DNA of 64,000 nucleotides from Zarea fungicola. Its lineage: Eukaryota; Ascomycota; Sordariomycetes; Hypocreales; Cordycipitaceae. Shown here piece by piece: positions 45,195 to 56,913 of the stretch. A program made the position numbers and the translations under genes. Location: positions 1-64,000 of the forward strand of contig FWCC01000275.1 of assembly GCA_900169235.1 (NCBI GenBank). The letters run 5' to 3'. Every line of letters begins with the position of its first letter. Within the stretch, counting starts at the first letter, position 1. The notes under the pieces are model-generated. The model made no database searches. It worked only from the letters and a program-made list of their open reading frames with translations, and had not been told where the DNA came from.

Positions 45195-48100
45195 ATGGAA
45201 GAAGGCCAGCCGTCGGCCGCCCGCAGCGCGCTGCAAGAGGCCGCCAAATACTGGTCGGACTTTGTTGCACGCTGCATATCGCAGCGTCTCAGTAGCAACC
45301 GGTTCAAGGACTTTGTGCAGCTCGTGCACACAAAGTATCCGCTGCCGCCTCTCCTCGTCGTCGACTTCTTCTTGCGCCCCCAGCCGTCCAACCACGTCAG
45401 TCTCGACCCGCGCATACCGCCATACATACAGATCCTCACACAGCTGAGCTATATCGATGCGCCATCTATTCTTCGCGTGCTCTACAAGTACTCGGCCCTG
45501 CATGTTCACGATAAGACGAACGAGCATAGGCGGGCGATCGAGGCAGAGCAGCACGCCGACACAAAAGGTGGCGAGGAAACGAATACTAAGACTTTGCGCT
45601 GGCAAGATTCATCGTGGGCGGAGGAGGTTATGTTCTACCATGTAATTAGAACTGTTGTTGAAGGCAGCGCTTTCAACGATGCCAAGGCGGCGCTCGAGCT
45701 GATACACATCATTTGCAAATGGATGGAGCTATTCATTGCCGTGAGCTCGACGTTCACAGCTGATATGCTCACCAACAAACATGATCGACAGGGCCGGGAG
45801 GAAATGGAGACGGCGCGCGCTGCATTTGTGCCACTACTTTTACGGCTGGTCGACAACCACGCCCTGCTTCACATTATAAGCAAGCCCTTGGCAAAAGGTG
45901 AGGACCCATTGGAAAGTTATCTGAATTACATGCTCATTCGCGCTAATTCGTGCCGTCAGGCATTCGTAAGGAGCTGTCGGACAGTCTGGGCAGCTTCATA
46001 GAAACGCTACAGCCTGTGCCGCCGTTTGTCGAGAGGCTCGAAATTTTCCGCACGCAGACGTTGGCAGAGCTAGACCCTATTGATAAGAAAAAGCAGGCAG
46101 TAAATGCAGCCATGGACGAGCTACTTGACTCTGCGGTTGGACTTGATAGCTTCGTCATTGCCGAGATTCCTATTTCCAACTCGAGGGCTGCACTATATGT
46201 ATACCTCAATGCGGCAGTAAGTTGTCTTTTCCACAAATTCACGCATTTTTCTGACTGTTTAAAGCTTGTTGGCCGTCCAGTGCTGGATGATACCATGCTA
46301 TATGCATTTCTAAATAATCGATATCAGGTATGGTTTTATTCCATCGTCGTTGGCAATGTCTCATACTCTCTAGGGAAACCAACAATCGAGCGCAATTGAT
46401 TTGATTGTTGCTTCATTTGATGTCCTGGCCAATGCTGTGTTTCGAAATGAAGGCCTAAAGGACGCCCACCTTTTGCGCTCCTTTGTTGTAAACAAGCTGC
46501 CGCTCCTGCTGTGTCAACTATGTCACCCGGAATTCTCTGCCGCATCTGCCGAGTACTGTATTACGGAGGCACTGAATCGGGTTGACACAAGCGTTTTCCC
46601 TACAGCATCTCTCATGTTTGATGAGTCGCGAAACAATAATCCATACACAGAGAGCGTAAGGGAAGAATTCTGCGCAGCGTGTGCTCTGCACGGTCTTATT
46701 GAAAGAGACCATGTCGATCGCATCCTGGGAGAGACATCCATGTCATACGATCCGTCGCTGGAAAAGGCTTCTCGTGACAAGCTTGTTCAGGACTGCTTGT
46801 CTGATTCCGGCAAAATTCAAAACATTATTTCACAACTGGAACGGGTGGATGGCAACGTTGGTGCGGTAGCTCACGCTATTGTGGAGGTATGAACATCCCC
46901 TGTAATAATTTTCGTCAATTTCTAACAATCTGTAGCTGATTCGGCAACTTTGTTTAAACAAGGAAACCATGTCATTAAAGCTTTTGTGCACACAGCTAGC
47001 CCAAAAACCACAATCGCTAGATATTCTTCTTCTCTTTACCAAAATCACTTCAGTTCTAGAACCTCTCTGCAACCTCCTTGACAACTGGAGCTATGAAGAG
47101 GATCAAGGTGAATACCAACCAGTATACGAAGAATACGGTGCCATTCTTTTAGTGGTATTTGCATTTACATACCGCTACAACCTATTGCCAGTGGACATTG
47201 GCATCCACTCGGCTGACTCTCACGTGGCTAAAATTATAACTCGATCGCACATTACGCGACCTCTAGACGAGCTGAATGAACAGGAAACTGGGCATATTAC
47301 TGGGTGGATCAGTGGTCTCTTTGACAGCGAGACTGGCGGTCTCGGGGATGATCTCATGTCATCGTGTCCGCCCCATGAGTTTTACCTGCTGGTTGCGCCA
47401 ATCTTCCAGAGTATCATTACGGCTTATACATATGGCTACATTAACGATGAGGGCCTTAAAGGGGGCGTCGAATGTACGTTACAATTCTTATGAAGGATCC
47501 CGAAAGACAATATTAACACTCGATAGATTTGGTGGATACGTTTCTGCTGCCAGCCCTCGTGCCTGCGATTAGGTTCTTGGCTGACTACATATGGGTGGAT
47601 CAAAAGGAACAAAAGTCAATTGTCAAGGCTCTGCAGTTGCTTCTGACGCCGAGTTCTATTTCTGGCGAAGCAAGTACAGTTCTCTCGTCTGTCAAAAATC
47701 TCGTTGCACAGCCGCTGGAACATGCGCTGAGGACATACCAACGTCAGGACCCGCGAAACCAGGACATTGAGCCGCTACTGAAGTCGCTGAAAGAGAACCT
47801 GCCAGTTTCGCGCCGCACGGGCGGCGCCGATCATCATGAGATGGAGACGTGGGCAAGCAGCTCAAGCAGCGGCCTATCTGGCTCTATACGACACACCATC
47901 CAAGGGCTTGTTCAATGGAGTCTGCAGCCAGGGGTAAACGTGATGCCCAGCTCGTACACACACCGTCAATTGATTGCAGGACTGCGAATTATTGGTTCAA
48001 GCAGGCTGTTGCGCCTAATCATGGAAGAAATTCGCCAGCAGAGCGAAATAGGCAACGCAAGTATCGTCTATGACGTGGTAGCGGCCATCATTTGCGCAGA

Positions 48101-48572
48101 GGAGTCTGCCAACGAGCCGCCGCCGGTTACGAGCCTGTTGGACGCTACAGGTACCATGCAGGCACCGTCACAGCGGCCACTGGGTTTGCGCGAGGTTCTC
48201 AAGTCCGCGGCTGAAGGCTACAAGAAGTTGCACAAGCAGGACCCGTTCCTGGCAGAGGCCACCATGCGGCTGCACCGACGAGTCGAGGCGCTCTTGGTGA
48301 TGCCCCAGGCGCAGGTCATTCTGCAGAGTGTAGATATGCCGCTAGATTTGGGCAGCGACGCCTTGGCAGCGGCGGCTGCTGCAGCTGGTGCCGACACGAT
48401 GGTTGTCGATGGCCTGGACACAACGGGCTTGGATACGGCAAGCCTGGACATGGGTCTCGGGGCCGATCTGGATCTGTCTGGCGGAGGAAGTGATGCTGAC
48501 TTGTTTGGGGGCTTAGATACTAGCATGGATATGTTTGATGGGTGGGACAGTATGGATTTGGGGGGTAACTGA
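45195..48572 (+). CDS. nut1: Mediator complex subunit 5 (Nut1)
   Basis: This tail-module subunit of Mediator links activators to RNA polymerase II. Six exons, 45195-45897, 45960-46216, 46265-46327, 46374-46886, 46936-47473 and 47527-48572, give 1039 residues. The start is the ATG at 45195 (MEEGQPSAARSALQEAAKYW); the frame extends only to a TTG upstream. Recognisable Med5 segments are WSDFVARCISQRLSSNRFKD, LPPLLVVDFFLRPQPSNHVS, PYIQILTQLSYIDAPSILRV, EEYGAILLVVFAFTYRYNL and FYLLVAPIFQSIITAYTYGY. The middle is all helical. The C-terminus is Ala/Asp/Gly-rich low complexity ending FDGWDSMDLGGN. All intron phases fit, one with an AAG acceptor (46264). Confidence 0.93.
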
Positions 48573-49169
48573 GGCTGTGTGTACGGAATACTGGCTATTG
48601 AATTTCTTTAATTGCATGTCTGTGTTGAGGCTGTTGTATACAAAAGACTGGCCAATTGGAAAAGGAACCTAGAAAGAGGACGCAGTGACCATTTAAAGGT
48701 CTATTTGGACATCAATTGTTCAAACTGGGAGCAGCTGTGGTGCAGTAGATGAGCTAGATTCTGCTGACTTACGGCTTCGAATGGCTTCGACTTGGTACTA
48801 TGTATGTGCATGAGGCTCTTTAGCTGAATCCTTCAGGGACAGGACCCTGTAAATAGCAGGTGGGCGGGCAGGCTGTTTGCCCAGGACAAAAGCCACGCGA
48901 CAAGAAGCCACCTTGCCTTGTTGCGAACCTACAACTTGCCGCTACCGAGTCGCGGGGCGGCGGGCTGGGCACTCTAGCGGGCCACCACAGAGTGGTCTAG
49001 CTTTCCAGTTGGGATGCCAATTCCAGAACATACTTTGCCTGCCCCTTCCTTCCCCATCTGTCACCTCCATCACTTTCTGCATCTTCCCTCTTCTCCTCTA
49101 CCCCTCTTCTCATCAGGGAACCAAAGGCTGCCTCTGTTCTTTTTGTCACTATCTCGCAAGTTGCCCGTC
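48573..49169. other. Intergenic, promoter of the Irc22-like gene
   Basis: The 597 bases become strongly C/T-rich from about 49040 up to the start at 49170, like a fungal leader. No gene is supported. Confidence 0.45.
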
Positions 49170-50150
49170 ATGTTCCTCAAGTCTTCTCTGGTTGCCCTTC
49201 TGGCTGTCCAGGTCTTTGGCGCTGTCGCCCAGGTAAGGCCTCCCCCGTCTCCCGCGGTGCAGATATCATGCGCTACTGCAACTGAAGCTCCGCGCATCAA
49301 TTGCGCGCCGTTTTCCTTCAATCTACGACTGTTGCTGACTCTCCAACTTTAAAGGATGCCGCTCCTGAATCTGCCGTCCCTCCTACGCTCAATGCCCAAG
49401 TTACAGCCAGCTTCCCCGATGCCGAGCTCATTGGTCTCCGTCTGGTGAATGGTAAGCCCACCAGGGCTGTCATTGAGGTAACCAACAATGAGGCTGCTCC
49501 TATTAACGTCGCATTTGTCTCTGGCGCCTTGAGCTCGGGCAAACCCCTGCCCGCCGACGCGCCAGCCTACAAGAGCATCGTGCATAACATGACGGCGTCG
49601 CAGTACAACCTTGAGGTGGGCGCCGGCGAGACCACATCGGTCCCTTATGCCTTCGCTCTCGATCTGCAACCCCAGAACGTCCAAGTCCAGCTCATGGCCA
49701 TCGTCACCGACGCCAAGGGCGGCCTGTTCCAGATCCCCGCGTACAACGGTACCGCTACCATTGTTGAGGCCCCCACCAGCTTCCTTGACCCTCAGATGTA
49801 AGTAGAGAGCTGCGCGCATGTCTTGCCTAAATGCTCGTAACTTCGTGAGACATATGAACTGACTCTCTGGCAGTATTTTCCTCTACCTCGTCCTCACCGC
49901 CGCTTTCGCTGGCACCCTGTACTTTGTTTACAAGACCTGGATTGAGGCCCTCTTCCCCCAGGCAAAGCGCTCTCCTCGCACCCCCAAGAAGGCCAAGAAG
50001 GCCGTTTCCGACACCGAAACCCCCCTTTCCGGTTCCGAGTCCACTGCTACTGCCACTGGCAAGTACGATGAAGCCTGGATCCCTGACCACCATATTAGCC
50101 GCCGCAACGCTGGCAAGCGGTCGAAGTCTGGCACGCCCAAGGCTAAATAA
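49170..50150 (+). CDS. irc22: Irc22/TRAP-alpha-like ER membrane protein
   Basis: It is a single-pass ER membrane protein related to translocon-associated protein alpha (SSR1) and yeast Irc22. Three exons, 49170-49232, 49355-49797 and 49874-50150, give 260 residues. Residues 1-21 ([20 protein letters not shown]) form a clean signal peptide, and the first intron falls at its end. The lumenal domain ([60 protein letters not shown]) is beta-rich and has NxT sequons. A membrane helix follows near 168-190 ([20 protein letters not shown]). The cytosolic tail is Lys/Ser-rich ([18 protein letters not shown]). The first intron uses an AAG acceptor at 49354. Convergent with the SNF2-RING gene. Confidence 0.9.
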
Positions 50151-50681
50151 ATACCAATTTAGGTTACGGAATTTCCTAATGCATCACCGTTATTCCCAGA
50201 GGTTATGCCTGTACGGCTCTGTGGAAACAAGAACCTGTGGTTAAAAACCATCTATGGTTCTAATAATAAACAGCTACAACTCGGGAATTGTATCGCCGCT
50301 CTTACGAAACACATTTGCATACGCGGATTCTATTTCAGGGAGTAATGAGAATGAAAATGGGTTAAATGTATTGAATTGTAAACAAAAATCTATTCTGCAG
50401 GTCGATTGACAGCTCATGACGCGGGAATGCTGGCAGAGCGTATAATAATAAAAGCCGGAGGTTGGCATGTCTTTTTGTGAAACGTTCAGTATGGATAATC
50501 GCAGCCCAAAATGTGTCCTTTTTTTTATATCAAAGAAGAAAAGGAAAATATTCCTCGTAAATTAGTTGCTTTTTCTATTCCAATTCCAAATGAAAACGGA
50601 AATTTATTTTATTACCCAAATAAACGTAAGCGTCTTGCACCAGTGTCCATCCTATACACCCAAAATATCCCGGCCATGCAG
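50151..50681. other. Convergent 3' flanks, Irc22-like / SNF2-RING genes
   Basis: The 531 bases are AT-rich with A/T runs and contain no supported gene. Confidence 0.45.
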
Positions 50682-53600
50682 TCATTCGCCTTTCCTAGCA
50701 CTCGCTGCTTCCGCAGCCATGTATGATAAAACAGCCTGGTCTTGGAACCGCCCATCACCAGCCCCGTCACGTCCATTGACAGCACTTGCATCACTCTCGA
50801 CATGCTCTTCTGCTTCTCGGATATTACCAAACAGACACTCCCACAGGTCCGTTTTGTCAATCATTTCGCCTGCCGTCCTGTCTTTGCTCATGAGCTTTGA
50901 GAGTGCCGCATGCTCCAGCTCTAGCGTATTCGCAGCCTCAAAACTGGCGTCCAGCGGTTCTTCCACATCCGACGTCTCAGCCATGAACTTGGAAGCACTC
51001 TTGGCCTTGCCACTGCTACCATTTTTGTTAGACGAAGAGACGCCCCTCGTTCTTCGGCCCATATGCTCCATACGCCGTCGTACCGACAGGTTATAGATGG
51101 ATTCCTCAACGGTACCAGACACAAGGTACAGCCACACAGTCGTCGCGTGCTGCTGTCCGATCCGGTCAACACGCGCAATGGCTTGGAGCTCAAGCGCCGT
51201 GTGCAGCAGTGGCTCGCACAAGAATACATGGCTGGCGTTGACGAGGTTGAGGCCGCTCGCATGCGCGCGCGCATGCAGGAGAAAACACTCAATGGCCGGG
51301 TCCGTCTTGAAGCGTGCAATGCCATTTGGCTCGTCGATGGAGGCGTAACCGATTCGGAAGCGTCTGAAGGCGTTGTGTAGTACGCTGAGAAAGTCGCGGT
51401 ATCTATTTTATATGTCATTAGACAATAACACGCCTTTACTGGCAAGGGGGCAGAAAGGGAGAAGGAAACGTACTGTGAAAATATGATTGACTTGGCACCT
51501 GGGTCAGACTCCCGTAGCCACAGCAAATGCCGAACCAGCGTATCGACCTTCGTGGTAAAAGACGGCCCATCCAGGTCAATGTTCTTGATTTCAGCCAGTT
51601 TCTCTGCGTTAAACTCAGTGTAAATGGTCCCATTTGTTAGAGAGCAGTTGACTTGGTGTCTTTCCTGGCGAGCACGCCTGCTTATGCCGCCGTCTCCATT
51701 CGTGCCCTCCGTGAGAATTCGCAGCTGCTGGGGTTTGATGGCAATGTCGTGCAGTTGCTCTGGTTTCAATTGCTTCTTGCAAACGGGACAGTTACGGTGT
51801 GACTTATACCACATCATCATACATTCTTTACAGAACTGGTGGCCACACACGGTCAATACGCCTGTCACAAACGGTGTCTGGCAGATGATACACATGCGCG
51901 GCTCATTGGACTTGCCGCCTTGCCCACCCTCGCCGGTTTCTTTGAGATTTATCAGGTACCTATGCTTGGCCTCGGTAGAGAGAAGCTTCTTACGTGAGTC
52001 GCTCACCATCTTGGCCATGCGCTCCTCGACTTGCTGTGTCTTTTCGCCGTCGAAAGGAAGCACAGCATCGGATACGATTTGTAGCTGCCGGTAATACTCA
52101 AGACGGGCATTCATGGCATCCTTGAAGCTCTCGATTTCGGATTCGAGCGATGAAGACGCTTTGCTTTGGACGCTGAGCTGTTTCTGCGTGAAGTTCAGGT
52201 GATCTGACACAATTTTATGCTCAATGGCTTCGCGCTGGCTTGTCGGTGCATCCCGCAATAGACGGGTTTGCAGACCGCGAAGCTCGCCGATGGCACCTCG
52301 CATGGATATTTGTGCGCGGTGGGGCTTCATCTGCTTTCTTATTTCGAGAAGCTGCAACATCTTTTCTGGTGCAGGACCGCCGTCATTCTGGGCTAGCCTG
52401 ATGCTCGTCTCAGTCTCATGCTTGACGAGTTCATTGGTTTGGCCAGAAATTGCGTCCTGTCTGTCGGCTATCGCACTTCGCAGTGCTTGCACATAGACCA
52501 TTAGATCATCCTGGAATTTGGCGGAGTCAACCAGTTCTTCACCGGTAGTTTCAGCATCGTCGTCTTCATCAAGAAGGGGTCGCAGAAGTAGCTGCACGAC
52601 TTGCTCTCGCCATTCGTCCATAACATTTGCCTGCTCATTGAGCTCCCCATAGAGCATCTCTAGTCGGTCTACAACTCCACCACTCTCAATGCCCCTTTCG
52701 GTCTTGATAAGAAGCTCAGGGACTTCCACAAAGGTTTGCTGGGCAGCCTTCCTCGCAATCTTGGTCATATGGCGATTTGCTTTACCATAGCTCTCTTGTA
52801 AGATCTCTCGGCGCAATACTTTGGCTTGAACGTAGCCGTCATCTTCAAACTTTTTTAGTCTGTGAAATTCGTCCGAATCCGGCTCAGTCATATCAACATT
52901 ATCACGTATTTGAAAGGTAGCGTTGGCGCAAAACATGACGGCCTTGTGGTGTATTTCCAAGGAAGAGCGTAGCCGACGCTGGAGCTCGGAAAATTTCCCC
53001 CTGGAATCAATAATGTCTGCGTCGTTTTCAGATTCCGCCTCAGTTGCTGTAATATCTCCGTTTTGAGCGGCAAGCTCGGGCTGCAGAACCGCTGCTTTGT
53101 TCACCTCGTTTACGTCGCTGAGAAGTTTGGCTCTTGCATCTTCCACAAGTTTGAGTGTCTCATCGCGGACCTCTTCCCATATCGCGAGAGCTTCCTTCAC
53201 TCTCGGTCCATTCTCGAACAGTTGGCCGCGGGCTAGCTTGTTGGATAAGTAGGCTCTCTCCTCGTTGCGAATAGCCGCTTCACTTTGCTCCAGCATTGCA
53301 TTTAGCACTTCTTCAATGGTCCTCATTGGTCGCTCCTTATTGTATCCAAGCAAACGACGGCTATACACACCGACCTCCGGATGCAGCGCCGTCTGCCGAA
53401 GTCTAGTTAGCCAAGTTCTCATTTTTGCTTCGTAATCCTCCGGATCCCAATCGTCAAGAGTCGGAGCACCAGACAAGCTCAAGTCACAGTCCTTAGCCAT
53501 GTCATTGAACAAAGACTGGTAATGCTGCTCCTCAACAGCGCTGAACGGCATGCTGATAACATAGCGGTTTTGAGGCGGTAAAAGAATCTCGTCACGGACT

Positions 53601-55331
53601 AGAGCCTTTGTGTGGCGAAGCGCTAGAGATTGAAAAAGTTTTTGAAAAAGCGGCTTGTGGAAAGTAATTAACGCATTCCAAACATGGTTTGCGTAGCAAT
53701 ACGGGTGATAGCGGAGAAACAAAAGCAGGCCAAAGAGGTCCTTGATATCGTCCTTTATCGGTGTTCCAGTGATTCCCCAGGCATTTACGCGTGGGATAAC
53801 TCGAGCAACGGAAGCGGCCTGGCTGACACCACTTTCAATCATCTGTGCTTCATCGAGACACACGCGCCACCAGGATATTTGCACAAGCGGCGACTTTGGT
53901 CGCTTGTAGGCTCGTTCGTACCGTCGTGAGCGTTCCGGTGGGTCAGTAGCAAAATGAAGCTCTTGAGATAGAACGGAGTAGGTTGTGATAACAACATTGT
54001 ACGACGCTAGTTTTGCGACTGCGCTGTGCTCCTCTTCTTCTTCGAGCTTCCTGCAGCCTTGGTAGTCAATAACACGAAGAGATGGGGAATGGCGAGTTAT
54101 TTCTGCCATCCACTGCTGCCGAAGGGACTCTGGTGTTACGATGAGGGTTGCCCCTGTTTTCAGAAGCCCGTCTGCATCCAATTGCCGCTCCGGGGAATCT
54201 TGAGATATATCTTGTCGCTCATTGAGAAGAATTAAACTGATAATTTCCAGAGTTTTGCCAAGACCCATTTCCTCGGCAAGAATGCCACCTTTCACGGCTC
54301 TGTCGGCAAGATTGTAGGGAGACTTGTTTCGAGTAAGGACATGGAATACATCACTTATATATACATTGTGGCCAGCCTCATCCATGGCATCACGAAATGT
54401 GTCTGAGTTTTGTAATACAGCGCAGTCGGGAATGGGCTCCACGCCGCTGGACGTCCACTGGAAGCCTTCGCGCTGCAGAAGCCACTTGACTGTCCTCTTC
54501 TGATACGGAAATAGAGTGGCCTCCAGCGACGGCACCACTATGAATGAAGCTTCCAGGTCGTCCTTTGAAGGGACATATGCTGCTTCGTAAAAGTCCATTG
54601 GCGACCAAGCGGCTGAGTTCAGCCCGTTATAGGGGAAGAAAGCATCGATCACATCTTGACTCTCTTTTCGCTCGACATTTGTTCTCATAATATGATATGG
54701 AGAGATTGTCTCGTTCCACATAATGCTAAACGTGAAGGAGCAAGTGAGCATGCCTTGAGAGATCTCTAGCTCGGCATTGACTTTGGTCCACAGGACTCCG
54801 TGAGCGCTTCGTTGCACCGGTTGAGACATAACTTTGAACAGTTTATCCATCCCGGGTTCGATATGATCATCTTGTACCAAGACTGAGAAATCTGGAAGCT
54901 CTGTGTTCTTATTACGAGCCCTGAGGCCAAGTAAGTGGCCGCCATACCGAAAGGTGACGTGGGGACCAATGTCGGATTTGATGGAGACATGATCTGTCGA
55001 TTCGACTCGCTCAATCGCGCGTTTAAAGGATACCGTGCCCTTCTTTACACATATAGCAGTTTCGGGAGCGGGTGACGAGGTTTTGCGCCGCTTGGCCGAA
55101 CTTCCGTCACTCACACCATTGGTGATATCTTGGTGTTCTGAGCCAGATGGGAGAGCGAGCAGCGCGTTAACGATACGAGATGGAAGGACGTCTAATATTC
55201 AAAACTGACTGTTAGATTGACGTTCTATGGTTTAATAACAGAATTTCAACAAACATGCCATTGAATCCGAACTGATTGGTCGCTGCGGCCGTCCAGATCG
55301 GAACCTTACCGATGCTCCTCGAGCGGCCCAT
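50682..55331 (-). CDS. irc20: SNF2-family ATPase with embedded RING finger (Irc20/SHPRH type)
   Basis: It is a nuclear Swi2/Snf2-type DNA translocase and probable E3 ubiquitin ligase, of the yeast Irc20 / animal SHPRH group. Three exons on the minus strand, 55331-55310 (22 bases, MGRSRSI), 55191-51474 and 51402-50682, give 1486 residues. Helicase lobe 1 has LAEEMGLGKTLEIISLILL (Walker A about 317-321), TLIVTPESLRQQW, and VCLDEAQMIESG with the group's DEAQ form of motif II. A long coiled-coil insertion follows. The C3HC4 RING at about 1108-1150 comes next (CIICQTPF; VCGHQFCKECMMMWY; CPVCKK). Lobe 2 starts SIIFSQYRDFLSVL and ends ARVDRIGQQHATTVWLYLV. Intron 2 (51403-51473) must be removed: reading through it destroys lobe 2. 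The 22-base first exon joins in phase (G|AC) to DVLPSRIVNALLALPSG. Confidence 0.92.
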
Positions 55332-56211
55332 GGCGGACGAATTGGATATTCGCGAGTGCGTCTGTGTGTGCGAGCTCGCAGGCTCGGGCGGGATTACGGA
55401 CACATTTAAGAAAAAAATTCACGTCCAAACACGACAGCAGAAATGATTTTCGGCGGAGGAGGGTGGTAGTTTAGTCGGGCGTGACATCAACAACAACGCA
55501 GATTACTCCTCCAGATGCACTTCTGCCTGGTGGATCCACAAGTTCGCCTTCTCAAAAATGGTTGTGTTGGGGGCGCAAACCAACATTAAGGCAATCTGAA
55601 TTAGGCACGGTCGAAATCATATCTGGTTCCAAATGCAGGCAAATTTACTGCACATGTATCCAGATTAAATCCAGTCATCCATAGATTTCCAAATAGGCAC
55701 ACCACCCCTACATACCTTGTCAGTGAAGATGTGGAGAAGAAGGGCGTCTTGATGAGTGGTTGCGTCACCTCCACATTACGAACTCATGAGTTACGATTTA
55801 TATGAGAAATTACAATCTCTTACTTTGAACCATTCATCTATGCCAGCATTGATAAACATTAATTTCAGCAAATGCCGTCTCCACCATGGATGAATTAACT
55901 TGACAATGTTCACAGCCTTGCCACGGTTGTATCCACTGTAATAAGTTGTACAGCCTCGCTTATGTAAGACAACCAATTGGCGACAAATTTCGAGCTCAGG
56001 CTACCTTTAATAGTTCAACTGAACTAACTCTCTGTTCAAGCTCGACGAATTACAGCCCATTCTCCCACAAGCGGGAAATAAATTTCGTCTCGGTGGTGTT
56101 TTCTCATAGTCATAGTTCTGTTCTTTTTGGTAAAAGGCAACTTTTCAATATTTATCTTCCATATATGTTTGTGACAACTCAATCGCTAACCCCTTACTAT
56201 AGGCTTCGACG
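55332..56211. promoter_or_regulatory. Divergent promoter region, SNF2-RING / mS41
   Basis: The 880 bases are AT-rich and lie between two divergent genes. Just before the mS41 start, TTACTATAG at about 56195-56202 looks like an intron acceptor, so the mS41 leader may be spliced. No coding sequence is supported. Confidence 0.4.
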
Positions 56212-56913
56212 ATGAGCACCCAGAGTCTCTGGTCGTCATTACGGCCGCTCGTTGCTGCACCACGGACGGCAGCCTTTGTCAACTGCCAAATAAGATGCCT
56301 ACACAAGACTCGGCCACCACCTATGATTCCTCAGCCACGACCTTTCGTCCCCGATGTCGACACGTTCCTGAAGCTGATCGGCCGGGGCCTCAGCAGGCAC
56401 ACGAGCAAGTTCCCTTCGTGGGAGGCGCTCTTTTCTCTCACGTCGCCGCAGCTTAAAGAGCTCGGCATTGAGCCGGCCCGCACGAGACGATACCTACTTC
56501 AATGGATGCAGCGCTACCGCAACGGTGTCGTCGGTCCCGGCGGCGACTTCAAGTTTGTGCAGGATGGTGAGGCACATCTTCGCATTGCGACGCCTCCCGC
56601 TGGTATCGCCACTGATGCGCGATGGGTTGTCAATGTTCCCCATGGCGAGGAAGTTTCGGTAGAGAACGCTAATGAGACTTACCCTCGGCCAAAGGGCTAC
56701 TCAGTACGCGGCCTCAAAACAATAGCGGGCAGCTACGCCACCGAGCTGCCGGGCAAGGGCGGCGCCGTGGTCAAGGTCACAGAGGGCATGTGGGAGCAGC
56801 GCCAGGGCAGGAAGATTGACGGTGGTGAGCGCAGAAGAGCAGAAACGCGCTTCAAGAAGCGTTCCGCGGCACGCCGCGCAGAGCGGGAGGCTGAGTTAAT
56901 GAAGCATCTGTAA
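56212..56913 (+). CDS. fyv4: Mitochondrial small ribosomal subunit protein mS41 (Fyv4, IGR motif)
   Basis: It is a fungal mitoribosomal small-subunit protein that carries the IGR motif. It is a single exon of 233 residues. The N-terminus (MSTQSLWSSLRPLVAAPRTA) is an Arg/Ser/Ala-rich matrix presequence. The IGR domain spans about residues 48-105 (PDVDTFLKLIGRGLSRHTSK; FPSWEALFSLTSPQLKELGI; PARTRRYLLQWMQRYRNG). The rest is basic, ending in an Arg/Glu/Ala helix (RFKKRSAARRAEREAELMKH). The start ATG lies ten bases after a possible acceptor, so a 5' UTR intron is possible. Confidence 0.9.
   Translation: MSTQSLWSSLRPLVAAPRTAAFVNCQIRCLHKTRPPPMIPQPRPFVPDVDTFLKLIGRGLSRHTSKFPSWEALFSLTSPQLKELGIEPARTRRYLLQWMQRYRNGVVGPGGDFKFVQDGEAHLRIATPPAGIATDARWVVNVPHGEEVSVENANETYPRPKGYSVRGLKTIAGSYATELPGKGGAVVKVTEGMWEQRQGRKIDGGERRRAETRFKKRSAARRAEREAELMKHL

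Noticed and set aside
51375..51473. Continuation of the SNF2-RING frame past 51474 into a long C-terminal extension
   Set aside because: This reads through a GTACGT..AATAG intron. Splicing restores the conserved lobe 2 sequence SQYRDFL, whereas read-through gives unrelated sequence.
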